Assembly: GCA_026983685.1 (NCBI GenBank)
Contig: JALSTO010000308.1
Coordinates: 1-7,298, forward strand
From: Aquificaceae bacterium
GTDB lineage: Bacteria > Aquificota > Aquificia > Aquificales > Aquificaceae
Length of the DNA stretch: 7,298 bases
Reading direction: 5' to 3'
Shown here in pieces: positions 5,378 to 7,298 of this stretch. How positions within the stretch are numbered: the first letter of the stretch is position 1; the number at the start of each line of letters is the position of its first letter. Position numbers and translations under genes: made by a program. The notes under the pieces are model-generated. The model was given only the letters and a program-made list of their open reading frames with translations, was not told where the DNA came from and did not search any database.

Positions 5378-6201
5378 ACGAGCCCCTCCGCAATGAGATA
5401 CTCCTTAAGCTCCTGAGCGGTTCTGAAGCGCCTTCTGTAGTCCTTCTCAAGCATCCTCTCAATAAGCCTCCTACTTTTTTCGGAGACCCCCTCTGGGGGT
5501 GTATAGATGCCCTCTTTGTTTCTCCTCAGCTTCTCCTTTCTGTCCTCAGCGTGAAAAGGGTCCCTGCAGAAGAGGGTAAAGTAGAAGAGACAGCCGAGGG
5601 AGAATATATCACTGCTCCTGTGTATCTCTCCCCTGAAGACCTCCGGTGCTATGTAGCCGAGTGTTCCCTTAACATCAAGGATTGAGACAGAGCCCCTTAT
5701 CTTCAGCAGTCCAAAATCGCCCAGCTTCCAGACTATGCTCCTGAGAACCTTCTTTCCGAACACGTTCTCAGGCTTTATGTCGCTGTGGATGTATCCCCTG
5801 CTGTGGAGAAAGGCAAGACCGCTGGTAACGTTCCAGAGAACCTTCAGAGCCTCCTTCTCTTCAAGACCCCCTTTATTGAGGACATAGTCCTTCAGGTCCC
5901 CGACATCCATCAACTCATAAAGAACGTAAAGCTCTCCCCTATCCTTCTTGTAAAGGTAGCTCTGGAGAGATATGATGTTGGGGTGGTTCAGGAGTATGAG
6001 GGTTTGAGCTTCCTTCCACAGGTATTCTACCCCGTAGGGGTTTGATGCCACCTTCAGGGCTAAGAGCTTGCCCTTGTATCTCCCCTTTACACCTCTAACC
6101 TTGTAAACTACCCCAAAGTCACCCCTCCCTATTATGCCCAGAACCCTGTAGTAGCCTAAGATGAGGTCCCCTTCCTTGAAGGGTGTGTCCGTGTTCTCCA
6201 T
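5374..6201 (-). CDS. Hanks-type Ser/Thr protein kinase, soluble, HSD (non-RD) catalytic loop
   Basis: A 275-residue protein that is essentially a bare kinase domain, with no membrane segment or PASTA repeats. The glycine loop is GRGDFGVVYKV (25-35), the ATP-anchoring lysine is Lys50 in LLALKVA, the helix-C glutamate is probably Glu64, the catalytic loop is YIHSDIKPENV (137-147, base Asp141, Asn146), the metal motif is DFG (162-164), then GTLGYIAPEV (179-188) and SSDIFSLG (196-203). All catalytic residues are present, so an active kinase is expected. The HRD arginine is replaced by Ser140, which marks a non-RD kinase whose activity usually does not need activation-loop phosphorylation. The start overlaps the dapA stop by one base (TGATG) without a ribosome binding site, so translation probably depends on dapA. 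The next gene is its likely phosphatase. Substrates cannot be read from the sequence. Confidence 0.94.
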   Translation of the reverse strand: MENTDTPFKEGDLILGYYRVLGIIGRGDFGVVYKVRGVKGRYKGKLLALKVASNPYGVEYLWKEAQTLILLNHPNIISLQSYLYKKDRGELYVLYELMDVGDLKDYVLNKGGLEEKEALKVLWNVTSGLAFLHSRGYIHSDIKPENVFGKKVLRSIVWKLGDFGLLKIRGSVSILDVKGTLGYIAPEVFRGEIHRSSDIFSLGCLFYFTLFCRDPFHAEDRKEKLRRNKEGIYTPPEGVSEKSRRLIERMLEKDYRRRFRTAQELKEYLIAEGLV

Positions 6202-7085
6202 CAGTTGACCAAGGGAAGGTTATACCTTTTGAGAACCTCTCTGAGCTTCTGCTCGTTCTCGGGCTTCATTTCGCACATGGGCAGTCTGAACTCCTTCTCG
6301 CACATACCGAGCATCCAGCAGGCGGTCTTAACGGGGATGGGGTTCGTTTCTATGAAAAGTACTTTGAATAGATCGTGAAGATGGTAGTGAAGCTCCCTGG
6401 CTTTCTTGAAGTCTCCTTCCTTAGCTAGCTCCGTAAGGAGCTTTATCTCCTTTGGAACTACGTTGTTGGCAACGGAAACCACGCCCTTTGCACCGAGAGC
6501 CATCATGGGAAGGGTCAGGCTGTCATCACCGGAGAGTATTGAGAAGCTGTCGCCAAGCCTCTTGCGGAGCTCCGATATCCTGTCCATGTTGGATGTGGAC
6601 TCCTTTGAACCCACTATGTTAGGGTAGTCTGAAACGAGCCTGTAGATGGTATCAACAGCTATCTCAACCCCCGTCCGGGAAGGTATGTTGTATATGAGGA
6701 TCGGTATATCAACCTCCTCCGCAATGGTGGCAAAGTGCCTGTAAAGACCCTCCTGAGTAGGCTTGTTGTAGTAAGGAACTACCAAGAGGGCTCCGTCCGC
6801 GCCCACCTCCTTGGCGTGGGCGGTAAGGTGAACAGCCTCATGGGTTGCGTTCGCTCCCGTTCCCGCTATGACCTTTATCCTTCCTCCTGCGTGCTTTACC
6901 GCAAACTCAACGACCCTGTCGTGCTCCTCAAAGGTGAGCGTAGGTGACTCTCCCGTGGTACCGCATACCAGTACCGCATCGGTTCCATTGTCAATGTGGA
7001 AGTCAATGAGTTTGCCGAGGGATTCGTAGTCAACCTCTCCATCCTTGAAGGGTGTTATAAGGGCAACTATTGAACCTTCAAACAT
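6201..7085 (-). CDS. dapA: 4-hydroxy-tetrahydrodipicolinate synthase DapA
   Basis: A 294-residue cytoplasmic enzyme that condenses pyruvate with aspartate semialdehyde, the first committed step to diaminopimelate and lysine and so to peptidoglycan. Active-site residues are at their E. coli positions give or take one: Thr43/Thr44 in CGTTGES, Tyr106 in VPYYNKP, Tyr132 and Arg137 in YNIPSRTG, and Schiff-base Lys161 in GSKEST. DDSLTLPMMALGAKGVVSVANN (split here at residues 187-208) is the typical rear of the barrel, and the C-terminal helical part carries FIETNPIPVK and CWMLGMCE. Sequence and length are close to the Aquifex enzyme as I recall it. The frame stays open upstream to the window edge, but homology begins at MFEGSIVALITPF, so ATG 7085 is the start and the extension is antisense to hpt. 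No ribosome binding site precedes it; a -10-like box lies 7 bases upstream. It heads the minus-strand operon. Confidence 0.96.
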   Translation of the reverse strand: MFEGSIVALITPFKDGEVDYESLGKLIDFHIDNGTDAVLVCGTTGESPTLTFEEHDRVVEFAVKHAGGRIKVIAGTGANATHEAVHLTAHAKEVGADGALLVVPYYNKPTQEGLYRHFATIAEEVDIPILIYNIPSRTGVEIAVDTIYRLVSDYPNIVGSKESTSNMDRISELRKRLGDSFSILSGDDSLTLPMMALGAKGVVSVANNVVPKEIKLLTELAKEGDFKKARELHYHLHDLFKVLFIETNPIPVKTACWMLGMCEKEFRLPMCEMKPENEQKLREVLKRYNLPLVN

Positions 7086-7092
7086 GGGAATA

Positions 7093-7098
7093 ATTTTA
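7093..7098 (-). promoter_or_regulatory. -10-like TAAAAT 7 bases before dapA
   Basis: On the minus strand TAAAAT ends 7 bases before the dapA ATG, in the sequence GGTTAAAATTATTCCC-ATG. There is no Shine-Dalgarno sequence and no convincing -35 hexamer (CTTCTA at a 17-base spacer). It is the only place from which the dapA operon could start without a promoter inside hpt. Confidence 0.4.
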
Positions 7099-7110
7099 AC
7101 CCGAACTCGG

Positions 7111-7116
7111 TAAAAT
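7111..7116 (+). promoter_or_regulatory. -10-like TAAAAT 8 bases before hpt
   Basis: TAAAAT lies 8 bases before the hpt ATG at 7125, with no ribosome binding site between them. The hexamer 17 bases upstream (GAATAA) does not resemble a -35. It mirrors the box of dapA on the other strand. Confidence 0.38.
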
Positions 7117-7124
7117 AGAAGCTG

Positions 7125-7298
7125 ATGAAGGAGATAAGGGGAAAGAGACTCACCCTCCTGATAAAGGAGGATGACATAGATAGAAGGGTGAAAGAGCTCG
7201 GAGAGGAGATAAGAGAGGAGTTCAGGGGGGATAAGGAGTTCGTTGTGATCGGGCTTCTTAAGGGAGCCTTTGTATTCATGGCGGACCTGATAAGGCAC
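7125..7298 (+). CDS. hpt: Hypoxanthine phosphoribosyltransferase, N-terminal part (partial)
   Basis: The first 58 codons of a gene that leaves the window on the right; it is easily missed because no stop is reached. The peptide begins MKEIRGKRLTLLIKEDDI, followed by RVKELGEEI, FVVIGLLKGAFVFMADLIRH. This is the N-terminal pattern of bacterial Hpt, a purine-salvage enzyme joining hypoxanthine or guanine to PRPP: the E. coli protein reads RIAELGRQI and VLVGLLRGSFMFMADL at the same places. The LKG segment is the family's PRPP-binding loop; the main PRPP motif and catalytic Asp lie beyond the window. An in-frame TAG at 7116-7118 rules out an earlier start, and ATG 7125 gives the normal N-terminal length. 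It diverges from dapA across 39 bases. AAGGAG occurs only just after the start codon, not before it. Confidence 0.9.
   Translation, partial: MKEIRGKRLTLLIKEDDIDRRVKELGEEIREEFRGDKEFVVIGLLKGAFVFMADLIRH

Larger units (their letters stand above)
7093..7116. promoter_or_regulatory. Imperfect inverted repeat in the dapA/hpt divergent spacer
   Basis: The plus strand reads ATTTTA-AC-CCGA-AC-TCGG-TAAAAT across 7093-7116. The right arm TCGGTAAAAT pairs with the left arm if two single bases are bulged. The outer hexamers are the -10-like boxes of dapA and hpt facing each other, and the core CCGA-AC-TCGG is itself a 4-base palindrome with a 2-base centre. It could be an operator shared by both genes or simply the overlap of two promoters. 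Confidence 0.4.

Noticed and set aside
7164..7173. AAGGAGG followed by ATG inside the hpt region as an alternative start
   Set aside because: The ATG at 7171 abuts the AAGGAGG and is out of frame with the Hpt peptide, which is clearly encoded from 7125.
7067..7279. 70-codon Ser/Leu/Pro-rich frame on the minus strand
   Set aside because: It covers the hpt start and the divergent spacer, and its composition is that of a reverse-strand shadow.
7086..7298. N-terminal extension of DapA to the window edge
   Set aside because: The frame is open, but DapA homology begins at ATG 7085 and the extension is antisense to the hpt coding region.

Overview
The window looks like a compact chromosomal segment of a thermophilic bacterium of the Aquificaceae (Aquifex/Hydrogenobacter/Thermocrinis relatives). 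Three things suggest this: the dapA product closely resembles the Aquifex enzyme as I remember it, arginine is coded mainly by AGG/AGA and isoleucine very often by ATA, and genes overlap or abut almost everywhere. The genus cannot be fixed by eye. There is no mobile element, phage, CRISPR or RNA gene signature, and no gene-free stretch longer than about 60 bases.

Plus strand, left half (1-3270). The end of a gene that looks like dnaE (DNA polymerase III alpha) is followed by a 59-base gap with a TATAAT box. Four cell-envelope genes then run head to tail: an LPP20-type lipoprotein, a second smaller LPP20-like lipoprotein (GTGA overlap), a MltC-type lytic transglycosylase (starts on the base after the previous stop), and a TIGR04219-like outer-membrane beta-barrel protein behind a very strong ribosome binding site. 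This reads as one operon placing two outer-membrane lipoproteins, a peptidoglycan-cleaving enzyme and a barrel protein in the envelope together.

Minus strand, right half (3267-7085). Read from right to left the genes are dapA (lysine/diaminopimelate synthesis), a soluble Hanks-type Ser/Thr kinase, a PP2C phosphatase, a CcdA-type thiol-reductant transporter with extra membrane sequence, and hisH (histidine synthesis). Junctions are TGATG, GTGA, an 18-base gap, and ATGA, so this is probably one operon in which a kinase/phosphatase pair sits between two biosynthetic genes. The operon meets the envelope operon tail to tail with overlapping stop codons.

Right edge. The first 58 codons of hpt (hypoxanthine phosphoribosyltransferase) run off the window at 7125-7298, divergent from dapA across a 39-base spacer. 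That spacer holds two facing -10-like boxes arranged as an imperfect inverted repeat. dapA, hpt and ccdA all lack a Shine-Dalgarno sequence and carry a -10-like box 7-8 bases before the start codon, which raises the possibility of leaderless transcripts.

I see no wholly new system. The most unusual points are the divergent dapA/hpt spacer, the possible leaderless starts, the CcdA insertion, the kinase/phosphatase pair inside a biosynthetic operon, and the LPP20-LPP20-MltC-barrel cluster.
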